Part shown: positions 22,691 through 33,214 of the stretch, one piece after another | Numbering within the stretch: position 1 is the stretch's first letter | How the letters are laid out: every line of letters begins with the position of its first letter | NCBI GenBank assembly: GCA_930367215.1 | Contig: OV884059.1 | Span: forward strand, 14,904,945-14,968,944 | Direction: 5' to 3' | From: Pollenia angustigena | Lineage: Eukaryota; Arthropoda; Insecta; Diptera; Polleniidae | Length of the DNA stretch: 64,000 nt | The notes under the pieces: model-generated | The model's input: only the letters and a program-made list of their open reading frames with translations | What the model was told of the DNA's origin: nothing | Database searches by the model: none | Program-made: the position numbers and the translations under genes

Positions 22691-22947
22691 ATATCGAGCC
22701 TTTACCGCGAAAATAACGTAAGCACCAAAATCCAAATTTTACAGGAGAGAGTTTTCTTATTTTATTTCATATGAATTTTGTCGCTTACAATAAAATTGTT
22801 TTTGCTATAAAATCGTAACGGTACCTTATGTGACCATGAATTTTTGGGAGATGAAGCAAGTGTTGCCAATAAAGTCATTTATTAAAAAAAAAAACGAAAA
22901 TTGAAAATGATGTCGCTTACGTTATTTTTGCGGTTAGGGCTCGATAT
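22691..22947. mobile_element. MITE family ATATCGAGCC, copy 2
   Basis: A 257-bp copy colinear with 5081-5342. The left is ATATCGAGCCTTTACCGCG; the right is the complement of ATATCGAGCCCTAACCGC. The inverted match can be extended outward by AC/GT. Confidence 0.85.
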
Positions 22948-23630
22948 GTGTTCTCTCATTCTGTAGACGTTTTCTCAGATGTTATATCAGCTGCTACCTC
23001 AGCTGTAGTCCCAGTGTTAAGAATAACATGATTATGATTTCAAATAAAATAATGCAGTTATGTTTGGAATGTCAACCATGGGCTCGTTGATACGGACGTA
23101 ACCGATGGCTCTAATTTTAACACTTTTTCCAGAATTTGGTTCATGAAGCTTTTTTTCTTTGCCTTTGTTGTTTTGTTTACGTTTTACAGCTGTTTGACAA
23201 TTTACATAATTTTGCACGAAGAAAAAGTCTGGGCTGTTTCGTACAAGATGAAGAAGAACTGTATTCTCTCAAGCCCGCTCTCATTTACAGAAATTTAAAG
23301 TAGAAGAACGCTTGTCGTGCAAATTGGGATCCCTCGCGATCCCAAAGTAGAGTTAAGCAACAGAGCTTATATTAACAATAAAGATTTATAAGTTTAAAAT
23401 ATAATAGAATTTTTAAAGATTTAATATTCAGCAAATATAAAATGATTGTTTTGTTTCTATTTTTCTTTTCAGGTAAGTGCCAAATTGCAAAAATTTTTAC
23501 TGAAAATCGGGTATGTAAAGTTTTGAATTATTTAAAGCCAGTCTTTTACCTAATAAAACGTAAAGAATCTTCATTCCCTAACATCTGTACCATTAATGGC
23601 AACATGTGCCTTAAATGGTTTAAGAACCTC
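22948..23630. other. Spacer, no gene accepted
   Basis: Frames at 23032-23217 (minus) and 23442-23771 (plus) were examined. The second starts with a hydrophobic stretch, but its 3' part runs across the end of a MITE at 23631, so it is not a gene. No other structure seen. Confidence 0.4.
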
Positions 23631-24044
23631 CCCAGTAAAAAATGTGCTCTAAAAGAAGCAGGTTTTACGTATGAATTCATACCTCAAATCGCTTCAAACC
23701 TGCCCGATTTTTGTATGGGGTGTTCCCGGCTTGGAGGACTATTTTCTGCTGACAATAAGCGCTTCTTTTAACATGCAAATAAAGCCCTCATAAAGTGCTT
23801 TTTTAAGGGCTAACTATATTGCTTTTACTGGTTTAAATGCCTTTTTTCAATAATTTTCGTAAACCATAATATATTTTTTTTTTTTCGCTTTAAACCCTTC
23901 TTCGTTATCAGCACTAAAATAGCAGCTTTTTTGTATATTTTATTCATTATCATTTACTGCTGCATAAGAGCCCTCTTTTTTAAGCGCTCGATTATGCGCT
24001 TTTTCTCATAAGTGCTTCAAAAAATACAAATTTTTTTTACTGGG
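23631..24044. mobile_element. MITE-like element, ends CCCAGTAAAAA
   Basis: The left CCCAGTAAAAAATGTGCTC and the right complement (CCCAGTAAAAAAAATTTGTA) invert over 12-13 bp. Inside, GAGCCC/GGGCT and AAGCGC/GCGCTT words recur. The ends are like those of 57594-57842. Superfamily not determined. Confidence 0.55.
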
Positions 24045-24072
24045 TCCTACCCTCTCTTAATAAGGTAACTTA

Positions 24073-24213
24073 CTGCCCATTTCACGATGTCACTCGAACG
24101 TTATCGTTCGCACAAATAACATAGAAAACAAAAACAAAATTAAAATATTTGTTTTTGGCTTACATGTTATTTGTGCGAACGTAAACGTTCGAGTGACATT
24201 GTGAAATAGGCAG
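24073..24213. mobile_element. Hairpin MITE, TTA target duplication
   Basis: A 141-bp near-palindrome. The arms CTGCCCATTTCACGATGTCA then CTCGAACGTTATCGTTCGCA match their complements with few differences over about 50 bp. TTA lies outside both ends (24070-24072 and 24214-24216), as in PIF/Harbinger-type MITEs. Confidence 0.8.
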
Positions 24214-24321
24214 TTAGAATATCTCCTCACTCAACTGTTTGATAAAAGGGATATAAATTTGATTCGAGAGCACATGCGGAGTATAAAAATATGGAGAGTA
24301 TATATTTTTAAAATGCTCTTA

Positions 24322-24543
24322 CTGAGCTACCTAAATAAGAGCGGCAAGCGTCTGTTTTATGTCAAAACGTTTTATTTTCACACAATTTATACGAAACAAA
24401 CCTTAAGAATGCAAATTTAACACCACCCGGCCGGAAAGTCTTCTTTGATAGATCGCTTGGTCGTTTTATTTTATTGCAAATGTACTGCCAATAGAATTTT
24501 CATGTTTGAAAAAACGCTTGCCGCTCTTGTTTAGGTAGCTCAG
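24322..24543. mobile_element. MITE, TIR CTGAGCTACC, TTA duplication
   Basis: A 222-bp element. The inverted ends CTGAGCTACCTAAATAAGAG then CGGCAAGCG match with one difference. TTA flanks both sides (24319-24321 and 24544-24546). Harbinger-like by target site. No ORF. Confidence 0.85.
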
Positions 24544-24879
24544 TTAGTTTTATAAAAAATTTTCTCAACTTTTTTAATTTTAATCACTTATTTTTATTTG
24601 ACATAAATTATTATGACATTTTTTACGTTTTTAATCTCGTACACTTAAATTGCATAAGATTCTTTCCAAAAAAACAATAAATAAAATAATAAAAGAAAAA
24701 TAAAACAAAAAAACATATTACCCATTATTACCTTGACAATTTATAGAAACACCACTTTATTATTTTTTTAAGATTTTTATAAAAAAAAAAAAAAACAAAA
24801 ATATATATAAAGTAAGAAACACCCATTATGTCATTATTTTGACACTGTAAGTTTTACAAAACTTTTTTCTTTACCCCGT
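24544..24879. other. AT-rich spacer, no gene seen
   Basis: A-rich and T-rich tracts (for example 24779-24795). No repeat boundary or coding sequence recognised. Confidence 0.5.
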
Positions 24880-25138
24880 GTCTCCACGTAGCAATATTTA
24901 TTGCGGCAAACGTCAAATTTGATTGCTCCATAAAATTTGCGACGTATAGACCGCATAATGCTATGAGTGGCAATCCATTGCGCAATGATTGCTCTTCTTA
25001 TTGCTTGAGCAATCATTGCTTAGCAATCTGCTGTCAAATCAGTTGTAATTTATCCGACATTTCATTTCTCTGTACGGTTGGTTATTTATTAGTGTGTTTA
25101 TTTATTAAAATAGCAAGTGAAAAATACTTCAACAAAAT

Positions 25139-25898
25139 CAAGGCGAATTCATCCCAGGTAATCTCGGTACTACAACAAGTACAACTCGTACAAAAACCAC
25201 AAGCAATTTGTTTTTGTAAAATCATTGTACAATGTCAAAAACAGAAATAAAACAAAACAGAAACAAAGATAATAAAAGAGAATAAACAAAATTTTGACAT
25301 CCAACAGTGATTTTAGCTAATATCAGCAGGGCTTTTAAGACCACCTGTAAGGGCACTGCTACACGTTCAATAAATATCGTGATATTTGGATCACGATCCA
25401 TTTTAAAATATTGATGGATCACGAGCGTATGCTACATGTTCAATATTTATCGCGTCAGTATTTATGTTATTTTTGTGCTGTGCGGGTCGTTTATCAATGT
25501 CGCGAGAAAACAAAAAGAAAACCTGTTTAGCTATTTTGCTCGATTTCACTGTCTTCTGCCATTGCCCTTTATTTCAATAAACTTTTCACAAATTTTGTCA
25601 ATTGTTTTACTTTTTATTTGTTTAATTTTTTCCACTGCGTATTTTATTTCTTTTATTTTGACACTTTTTACTGACGTATTCATTTTTATTAATATTATTT
25701 AATATCATGAAAATGCTACACGTTCAATATTTATCACGCGATCCACGATCCGCGATCTGGATTTCATATTTTAGGCCATTCTGCGATATGGATCGTGATC
25801 CATCAGTATTGCATGCTACACGTTCAATAAATATCGTGATACTAGAAATATCACGATATTTATTGAACGTGTAGCAGTGCCCTAATAAATTCGCCTTG
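25139..25898. mobile_element. hAT-type MITE family CAAGGCGAAT, copy 1 (interrupted)
   Basis: The ends CAAGGCGAATTCAT and complement of CAAGGCGAATTTAT invert. The 8-bp duplication AACAAAAT is perfect (25131-25138 and 25899-25906). A Harbinger-type element (25351-25882) sits inside near the right end. The remaining about 228 bp aligns, in reverse orientation, with the copy that hosts the Transib element at 58181-61724: CAGGTGG near one end, TTTTTGACAT in the middle, GTTGTAGTA(C/T)CGA near the other. Confidence 0.8.
25351..25882. mobile_element. Harbinger-type element GGGCACTGC, copy 1
   Basis: A 532-bp element with ends GGGCACTGCTACACGTTCAA and complement, continuing into TAAATATCGTGATAT. TAA flanks both ends (25348-25350 and 25883-25885). 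Extra copies of the ACGTTCAAT(A)AATATC word lie inside. It has the same content as 31799-32390 in the opposite orientation. No protein is recognised; the 88-codon hydrophobic frame at 25436-25702 is AT-rich translation. Confidence 0.85.
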
Positions 25899-26337
25899 AA
25901 CAAAATACAGAAAAAGTTTTTATATATTATATTTTTAAATAAACGTCAATATCAGCAAAAGCAAACGACGAATTTGTTTTTTTTTTTTTTGTATATTTTT
26001 ATTTTTTCAATAGAACAATACAAGTTTTAGGTTTTTTTTCATACGCAAATAAACAAAAAAGCAATACAAAACACAGCTACGACAATTACAATTAATTATT
26101 TTATTAATTTAATTAATTAATTTAAAAAAGAAAATTTAACAATCACTTTAAAATACAACATAAAACATTTGTTATAAATACAGCCACAAAACTTTATACA
26201 ACTACTCGAGGTGAAAATTGCAAATTTATGGCAAAGCAATAACAAGTGTTCTCCAGCAATATAATCAGCAATTATTGCTCCATTGTTCTGCCGACGTTAT
26301 TGCTTGTACTTAGCAATAAAAATTGCTACGTGGAGAC

Positions 26338-26771
26338 CCAGCGTTAAGCTTGGCAACATTAGTGTTTGAATATTGCTTTTGTTGACATTTTTTTACTGAT
26401 GATTATTTGAGAAGAAGCAAGAACACCCAGTTGGCCAAAAGTTCATAGGTTTGAATTGGCGTCTATATTATTTAAGACGAATTAAGTATTAAAGTCGTTT
26501 AATTTATCGCGTTTCAAACTGTTATGAGGACTTTGTTAGCGACAAAAAGTCGTGTAGCTGTTTAAAATTATAATATATTAAGGACTTGTTAGGTTCTTTT
26601 ATATCATTACCGCCACTATTTCATTAATAGTAGAGTTGGTGATACAAAAACGACTAAGCAAAGAAGTGAACAAAATGCTGCAATTAACGAAAATGTAATT
26701 AATGTGTGCGAAAATATCGTTGAAATTGGTAATCCACCGGAACCAAATTTACTCACTTAGGGACATACATA
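26338..26771. other. Spacer, no gene seen
   Basis: No recognisable features in the short stretch between the nested element and the mariner remnant. Confidence 0.4.
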
Positions 26772-27823
26772 AAGAGTGGTGAAATTTTAAGGGTCGATGT
26801 TAATTTTGAATAAAACACAAATTATTTAGGAAATTATTGTCATTTCTTTTTATTATGATAATATTGGTATGGTTCAATTATGTATGTATGGAACAAAATA
26901 TCTGCCTCCATCCAATGGTCCAAATTTTCGATGACGCTGAGGGATAATTGAGGTTCTATGCCGTTAATGCGCCGAATTATCTCATCCTTTAGCTCTTGAA
27001 TTGTTGCTGGCTTATTGATGTACACCTTTTCTTTCAAATAACCCCAAAGAAAGAAGTCCAACGGTGTCAAAGCACATGATCTTGGCGGCCAATTGATATC
27101 GCCACCACGTCAGATTACACGGCCATTGAATTCGTTGCGCAAAAGAGATATTGTTTCGTTATCTGTGTGGCACTGTCCTCTTGAAACCACATATCGTCCA
27201 CATCCATATCTTCCAATTCCGGCCATAAAAAGACCGTTATCATCTCACGATAGCGAACACTATTCACGGTAACTGCCCGACCGGCCTCATTTTGAAAAAA
27301 ATACGGCTCGATGATGCCGCCAGCTCATAAACCGCACCGAACAGTCACTCTTTGTGGGTGCATTTGTTTTTCGACAATCACTCTTGGATTATCATTCGCC
27401 CAAATGCGGCAATTCTGCTTATTGACGAATCCACTGAGGTGAAAATATGCCTCATCACTGAGGATGATTTTCTTCGGCGACGTGTTGAGGTGGACGGCTC
27501 TTCAGCCACACTATCGCGAATAGCAGCAATATTTTCTGCAGTACGAGCATGCACTGGTATTGTCATATCTCCTACAGACCCGGTTTGCTCAAATTTTTGC
27601 ACGATTTTTCCGATTGTACGCACATTTGAACGATTATATTGACCGAAATAATCACAATATGCATTTTGATTTGAACGTCCATTTTCATAATAAGCCTGAA
27701 TAACTTTAACGCGTTGCTCGATTGTGTATCTTTCCATGTTTCAAATTGAGTTAGGTGCGAAAAAAACGCGACGTTTAGGTGTGGTTCACATTCAACATCG
27801 GCCCTTAAAATTTAACCACTCGT
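26772..27823 (-). mobile_element. mariner-type element remnant with TIRs
   Basis: The ends GAGTGGTGAAATTTTAAGGG and complement of GAGTGGTTAAATTTTAAGGG invert and continue to CGATGTT. A TA dinucleotide borders each end (26770-26771 and 27824-27825 approximately), as in Tc1/mariner. About 1.05 kb, with the decayed transposase on the minus strand. Confidence 0.8.
26840..27737 (-). pseudogene. mariner-like transposase, broken
   Basis: Reading the minus strand from 27737, ERYTIEQRVKVIQAYYENGR and NVRTIGKIVQKFEQTGSVGD are the helix-turn-helix N-terminus of a mariner-type transposase. A deletion then joins STSTRRR to the KIILSDEAYFHLSG block in another frame, which carries the first catalytic Asp. 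Next come VNSVRYREMI, MWFQEDSATQIT (second Asp region) and LTPLDFFLWGYLKEKVY (third Asp region). At least one frameshift and one in-frame stop separate the blocks, and the usual linker between the N-terminus and the catalytic domain is deleted. Not functional. Confidence 0.9.
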
Positions 27824-28039
27824 TACATCCTTTCTAGAGCATCATACTAAACGAAAATGTTATAGAAATTAAAAATTTTTTGTCTCCTCTACTTTTCAAA
27901 GTACACGATAAACAGATTTGAGTAGTACTCCTGAAATTGTAATACATAGTTATTCCTTTTACTCCCACTGGATCATAGGGCGCAAACAATAGCCGTATTC
28001 CATTTCCCTAAGTATCTAAGTTGATTTCATGTTCACCCG

Positions 28040-29150
28040 ATAAATCGCATTTCGGCTTTGTTGGAGTTGTCCGTGGTCTACCAACTCTTTTTCAAATTGT
28101 GACTGATTAGTTGCGCCACAGGTAGCTTTACGAGTCGTTTACTATGCTGAAACGAGGTTGAAGATAGTACTTCTTCGATAGTATACAGCCTTGACGTACT
28201 CCACTAAATACTTGAAAATGCTCAGATAATTAAAGACCGGAATACCTCTTCTATGCAATGCTGTCGCGATTATGCTGTCGAATGCCATTTCAAAATCGAT
28301 GAAAAGTAAATGTAGGTTTGAATTAAATTCGACTACATACTTTGTTAAACAATCAATTTGATGGTGTTAGTATGATCTGCACAAGAAAAGCCACTTCGGA
28401 AGCTGGCTTGAGCGGAGTCAATGTAATTTTCAAGATGATCTATGATGCGGTTTAGGATAATGTTTGCAATCAATTTCGATAGTACTCAAATACCACGCCA
28501 GTTCCCACAGTCTTTTTAGTCACCCTTCTCGCTACCAAACGTCGGATATCAGTGGGAGAAAAATTTCATTGCTGAGATTGATATCACCCTTACATGTTTC
28601 CGCTTTACCATTTGGTAGTTGTTTGATAGCAGTGGAGATTTCATTAAAACTTGGCGTTGTTGACCGTATCTTATATTTGACCGGTATGTGGTGGGATTAT
28701 TAGGTCGCTGCTATTGCGTTGCATCGATTTCAGCGTTTATCATAGGTGTTTAGATGATTGCCTAGTTCATCCCTTACAGGGTGCTGAAGAGGTATATTTC
28801 GGTTGACCAGTTCTTTGGTGAATTAAAAAAACAGTCCGAGGGTAACCGTTTGGCAGCCTCGTTTGCCAACTTGCCAGTGTGGCTGCGTTTATCCCTTCTG
28901 ACAAGGCGTTACACCACCTTATTTAAGGATCATTATTCTAGCTCAAGTTGAGCTCTGATGCAAGGGCTAAGACTATCGCCTGAAGAGAGTATCGTCTTTA
29001 TGTTAAGGCGTTTTTGAATTTTGGTCCAGCTGTCTTCTGTCATCCAATGCTGAATTGAAAAACGCTGGTATAAATAAGGTAAGCTACGATTTTGTCGCTG
29101 TGACCGTTTTAGTGTACATTTGTTTGAAAAAGTCGTAGACGACACGTTAT
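28040..29150 (-). pseudogene. RTE-like LINE reverse transcriptase fragment
   Basis: On the minus strand, from 29150 downwards: a diverged linker region (MTEDSWTKIQKRLN), then ISTAIKQLPNGKAETCKG, CGNWRGI, NRIIDHLENYIDSAQASFRS then GFSCADHTNTI. Next are FIDFEMAFDSI (RT motif A) and FSGVRQGCILS (motif B). These blocks fit RTE-like endonuclease-RT LINEs (EQAGFR.G.SCADH, FIDFEKAFDS, GVRQGCLLSP). The fragment stops before YADD. Frames change repeatedly and stops are frequent. A complementary C-terminal piece of the same type lies at 50080-50905. Confidence 0.8.
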
Positions 29151-29157
29151 GGGATAA

Positions 29158-29299
29158 TCACCCTTATTGTGTTTGGCGTATTTAAAATACTCCTACAACT
29201 GTTTGGTAATAGATTAAAGGAAAAAAGTTCACGTTCTCTTTAATCTATTACCAAATAATCGTAGGCGTATTTTAAATACGCCAAACACAATAAGGGTGA
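29158..29299. mobile_element. Hairpin-type MITE (142 bp)
   Basis: The arms TCACCCTTATTGTGTTTGGC then GTATTTAAAATAC...GGTAATAGATTAAAG are near-perfect complements over about 62 bp with about 18 bp between them. The direct words GTACATTTGTT(T/C)GAAAAAGTCGT stand about 20 bp outside the left end (29115) and about 70 bp outside the right end (29369). Confidence 0.8.
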
Positions 29300-30293
29300 A
29301 TATCTTCTAAAAGATTGTCAGTGACTATGCTCGATATTTTCGCCAAAATGTCGTAAACCATTTTCCGTACATTTGTTCGAAAAAGTCGTCACTGTTTTGT
29401 ATTTGCGTTACCTTTGAAAGTTGTGTTAAAGGGCCACAAAAAGGGTTATTTCAAAAAAACGGTATTTTAAAAAAGGATTTAATATTTTTGAGCTTAAATT
29501 ATACGAAACTACTTGTAAAATAAATTTAGACGTCGATCAAAAATTATTTCTAACAAAATCTTTTTACGCAAACTACTTTTGAGAAATGTTCAAAGTCTAT
29601 TTTATAAGTAAATTTTCACTTGAGATCTATTTTTCCAGCTCTGTTTCGAACAAAAAAACTAGCATGAATTGATTATAAACGATACAAACGGGTACATTAA
29701 AATAAAAGACATAAAAAGTGACAATGCCCTAAATAAAAGCGTCAAATTTATACTTTGGGGTCATAACGGTAACACTGCTTCGTTGTTGTTGTTGGTTTAT
29801 ACAGAAACCATATTATAGCAGTCGAAATGTTTAAAAGCGAAAAACAAAACTTAAATAGGTATAAGTTTGACATTTATTTTATTCCATTGAGAACAGCAAA
29901 AGATAAATTTTAAAGATAACGTGAAAACTTTTTATTAGTTTTCATGTAAAAAGGGGAACAAATCAGTTTTTTTTCATAAATTCTAAAAATAAAATTAATA
30001 AGTACAAAATTATTGTTTGCCTATATTTAAAACTTTAAGATCAGCGATCGGCAAATTTAGGGCGTCGCGCCTTTTGTTTTCTCCTTTTAACAACACCATT
30101 ATGTGAAATGCATAGAACGCATACAATCGCTAAATGTGATAGCATAGGTTGCCTATCGTTGTTTTAGATACACATATACTTACTTACATTCATACATATT
30201 CAAAAGAAAATTTTATATTTTTTCTGCTTTTGGCTTTTTAAAGAACTATTTTTCAGTTTTATTTTTGTTTAATTAAAAAAATTTAAACATCTA
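29300..30293. other. AT-rich spacer, no gene seen
   Basis: Apart from the GTACATTTGTTC word at 29369, no repeat or coding sequence is recognised. Confidence 0.45.
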
Positions 30294-31498
30294 TGAAAGT
30301 ATAGGCAGTCTAGCCCAACCATATGATACCCTACATCACAGTATTTGAAATCAAATTTTCGAAAGTGTACACTATTTGAAACCCCCGGATAGAATAACAT
30401 TATTCTATGAGGTTAGGATTCATGTAAAAATTCTTTGCTTCGAATATAATTTAGGAATCTTCGTGTATCTGAGATTTGTTTGCCTTTAAGTGATCTTAGG
30501 AAGGGAGTTTATATGGGGTCTGCGGTTGATTTTGGACCTACCAGCACAAAATTTTGCCATAATGTAGTGGCCTATTTTTATTTCAGTATGTGCCAAGATT
30601 TAAAAGGAAATTATGGCATTAAACTTTAATAAAATAACTTTCTTATAAATGTATAATTTTTTTTTAATGTCTAATGAATACAGGCCATATTTCGGGAGTA
30701 GTATTTGTATGGGAGCTATCCTTAAATATTAAACCAGTCCAATAAATTTTGGTAAGATGATTAAAAGTGCAATAAAATAAGATTGGGCCAAATTTAATCG
30801 AATTACCAACATAATCCGCCACGTCACAGAGTATAATTCCGTTCGGAATGATTCCATTCGGAACCGAATAAAACACATTTGTTTATTGATAGAAAGTGTG
30901 TTTTGATAGTTTTTTGCCCTTTCAGATATGTACATAAAAACAAAAATTATTTCATACCGAAAATTTTTTTCGTCATTTTCTGAAGAACGGAATTCTACTC
31001 TTTGACTTGGCTGAATATGATGGTTTATGGCAGTGATAGCCACTCCATATGCTCGCGAGTTAGTCAATAATCGTTTTTTTCACACAGACACGGTCGGCAA
31101 TTCACATGTATACAACAACTTTGTTCGTTTCAAAACATCAGACTTTCATCAGTCTCTGCGACCGCACACAAGTACATAATATCTTTGTGTGCGTGCGTTC
31201 GGGGCTTGGTTATCACTGGTTTATGGCCACAAAGACTCTTTTCCGGAACGAATCTTGTATGGAGGCTATATGAAATTATAGACCTATTGTTTCCATTTTC
31301 AATATGCTTGTTTCTTGTGACAGTACTTTGCGCACAAGGTTTACATGGACAGCCAGCCAGCCGGACGGACGGTCATTATAAGATCGATCCAAAAAGTGTT
31401 TGTAAGCCGATCGGCATACTAAATGGTGGGTCTAGGACAATAGTTTGTGGTGTAACAAACATCAGCACAAACGCATAATTCCCTCTCCACTGTTGTGA
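30294..31498 (+). mobile_element. HINE/mini-me-like repeat, copy 2
   Basis: The left end TCTAGCCCAACCATATGATA then CCCTACATCACAGTA, and the right part AGATCGATCCAAAAAGTG, CGATCGGCATACTAAA, CATCAGCACAAACGC, CCCTCTCCACTGTTGTG match 3799-5458 and 41259-41604. About 1.2 kb, with a MITE at 30823-31006. A 97-codon frame (31185-31478) across it has no family features. Confidence 0.6.
30823..31006. mobile_element. MITE, TIR AGAGTA(T/G)AATTCCGTTC
   Basis: The ends GTCACAGAGTATAATTCCGT and complement of GTCAAAGAGTAGAATTCCGT invert. 184 bp, inside HINE-like copy 2. A subterminal GGAATGATTCCATTC repeat lies on the left. No ORF. Confidence 0.7.
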
Positions 31499-31798
31499 CT
31501 TGTGTACAAAAAATATTACAATAAATTTTGACAAGACTACTTCTGCAAGTTGTGGTGTTATTTATCTATGGTTGTGGTACCACGTGAAGTTGACAATATG
31601 TCTACTTTAGTTTTTTTTTTTTAATAGAACTATTAATAAATTTTTGGCTGTCAAATTCTCTAAGAAATTTTGGTTAATTAGGTTGAAAGCTAGATATAAA
31701 ACTAATGAAGGGTTTTATTGTTTAGAAAATAGAATAAATACAGAAAAACTTAAAAGGTTTCTATTAAAAAAAATAAGGAACATTTTAAGGGCACTGCT

Positions 31799-32390
31799 AC
31801 ACGTTCAATAAATATCGTGATATTTCTAGTATCACGATATTTATTGAACGTGTAGCATGCAATATTGATGGATCGCGATCCATATCGCAGAATGGCCTAA
31901 AATATGAAATCCAGAAATCCAGATCGCGGATCGTGGATCGCGTGATAAATATTGAACGTGTAGCATTTCCATGATATTAAATAATATTAATAAAAATTAA
32001 TACGTCAGTAAAAAGTGTCAAAATAAAAGAAATTAAATACGCAGTGGAAAAACTTAAACAAATAAAAAGTAAAATAATTGACATGATACGTCAGTAAAAA
32101 GTGTCAAAATAAAAGAAATAAAATACGCAGTGGAAAAAATTAAACAAATGAAAAGTAAAACAATTGACAAAATTTGTGTATTTTTTCCGATCCTGCAACC
32201 ACTTTTTGTTCCAAATGTTTCTTTCCACTTTTTCTTTTGGGTTTATCGCGACGACCCGCACAGCACAAAAATAACATAAATACTGACGCGATAAATATTG
32301 AACATGTAGCATACGCTCGTGATCCATCAATATTTTAAAATGGATCGCGATCCAAATATCACGATATATATTGAACGTGTAGCAGTGCCC
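31799..32390. mobile_element. Harbinger-type element GGGCACTGC, copy 2
   Basis: A 592-bp element with GGGCACTGCTACACGTTCAA ends and TAA on both sides (31796-31798 and 32391-32393). It is longer than copy 1 because an internal segment of about 85 bp (TACGTCAGTAAAAAGTGTCA onward) is duplicated in tandem at about 32000 and 32086. The left terminus forms an immediate hairpin, since ATAAATATCGTGATATT is followed by its complement. The minus-strand frame 32091-32402 is not a gene. Confidence 0.85.
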
Positions 32391-32571
32391 TAAGAAAAAC
32401 AATATTAGCTTAATATGTTTTTAATAAGCCAAATTGAACAATGTTGTTTTCAAAGCAGAATTTAAAAAAATTGCAGCAACAAAATTTGCAAGTCTGGACG
32501 ATGACTAATTTCGCTAGTTTTATTTTGGCATTTGTGTATTCATAGTAACGTGGCAAACCAAACTTGGTCTG

Positions 32572-32816
32572 GGGCCTAATTCCGGCATTCGTGATCAAGT
32601 ACTTTCTCGATTCGAAAGCAATTTTATTTATACATAATTCTTTTAATTGATACTAAACGAATCGAAATTATTATTTCAGTATTGTGAAACTCAAATGAAT
32701 GCTTTACAACACTGAAAAAATAATTCCGATTTGTGCAATATTGACTAAAATAATTAGATATTAAATTGCTTTCGAGTCGAGAAAGTTCTCGATCACGACT
32801 GCCAGAATCAGGTCCC
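32572..32816. mobile_element. MITE with about 50-bp TIR
   Basis: The left GGGCCTAATTCCGGCATTCG then TGATCAAGTACTTTCTCG, and the right complement of GGGACCTGATTCTGGCAGTC then GTGATCGAGAACTTTCTCG, align over about 50 bp with several differences. 245 bp, no ORF. It directly abuts the next inverted-repeat element. Confidence 0.75.
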
Positions 32817-32819
32817 TGA

Positions 32820-33214
32820 GTTCATACGGCTCATGTCTTATTGACAAGATTCTTCCTTTTTATGCTTTGAACATGAATTGGCTTTCAAATGATTCATGTC
32901 ATGTTGACGACATGTGCTTTTTTGACATTGAAAACAATAACAAAATTAAACAACGAATGAAAAAGCAAAACGTAAAGACAGTACATGCATCTGTGTACTC
33001 GTTTCTTTTCCCCTCGTCCCTCTCGCCTATAACATAGCGTCTTCACCTGACAATTTTTTGTCATACGAAACGTCAAATTCTATATAAAAAAACTCGATAA
33101 TTTTTGTCAACGTTTTTTTAATATGAAGTTTGACGTTTGGTAGGACAAAAAATTGTCAAGTGAAGACGCTATGTAAAGTAGCAATCTTGTCAATAAGACA
33201 TGAGTCGTATGAAC
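32820..33214. mobile_element. Inverted-repeat element hosting another MITE
   Basis: The ends GTTCATACGGCTCATGTCTT then ATTGACAAGATT and their complement invert with one difference. 395 bp in total, of which 141 bp is the nested MITE at 33033-33173. No ORF; the 60-codon minus frame (32894-33076) is incidental. Confidence 0.75.
33033..33173. mobile_element. MITE, TIR CATAGCGTCTTCAC, TAA duplication
   Basis: The 141-bp element's arms (CATAGCGTCTTCACCTGACA then ATTTTTTGTC..ACGAAACGTCAAA) are near-perfect complements of each other. TAA flanks both sides (33030-33032 and 33174-33176), Harbinger-like. Confidence 0.8.

Larger units (their letters stand above)
24880..26337. mobile_element. Outer inverted-repeat element of a three-level nest
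   Basis: The ends GTCTCCACGTAGCAAT(A/T)TTTATTGC are inverted copies over about 25 bp. The subterminal regions on both sides are full of GCAAT/ATTGC words (for example GAGCAATCATTGCTTAGCAA). The true element is about 0.7 kb; the rest is a 760-bp insertion (25139-25898). No certain target duplication and no transposase. Confidence 0.65.

Noticed and set aside
23442..23771. 109-codon frame starting with a hydrophobic, signal-like stretch
   Set aside because: The last third runs into the MITE that starts at 23631; no cysteine framework or domain was recognised, and splice-like GGTAAGT and TTTTCAG words sit inside it.
27352..27642. 96-codon plus-strand frame
   Set aside because: Antisense of the mariner transposase remnant.
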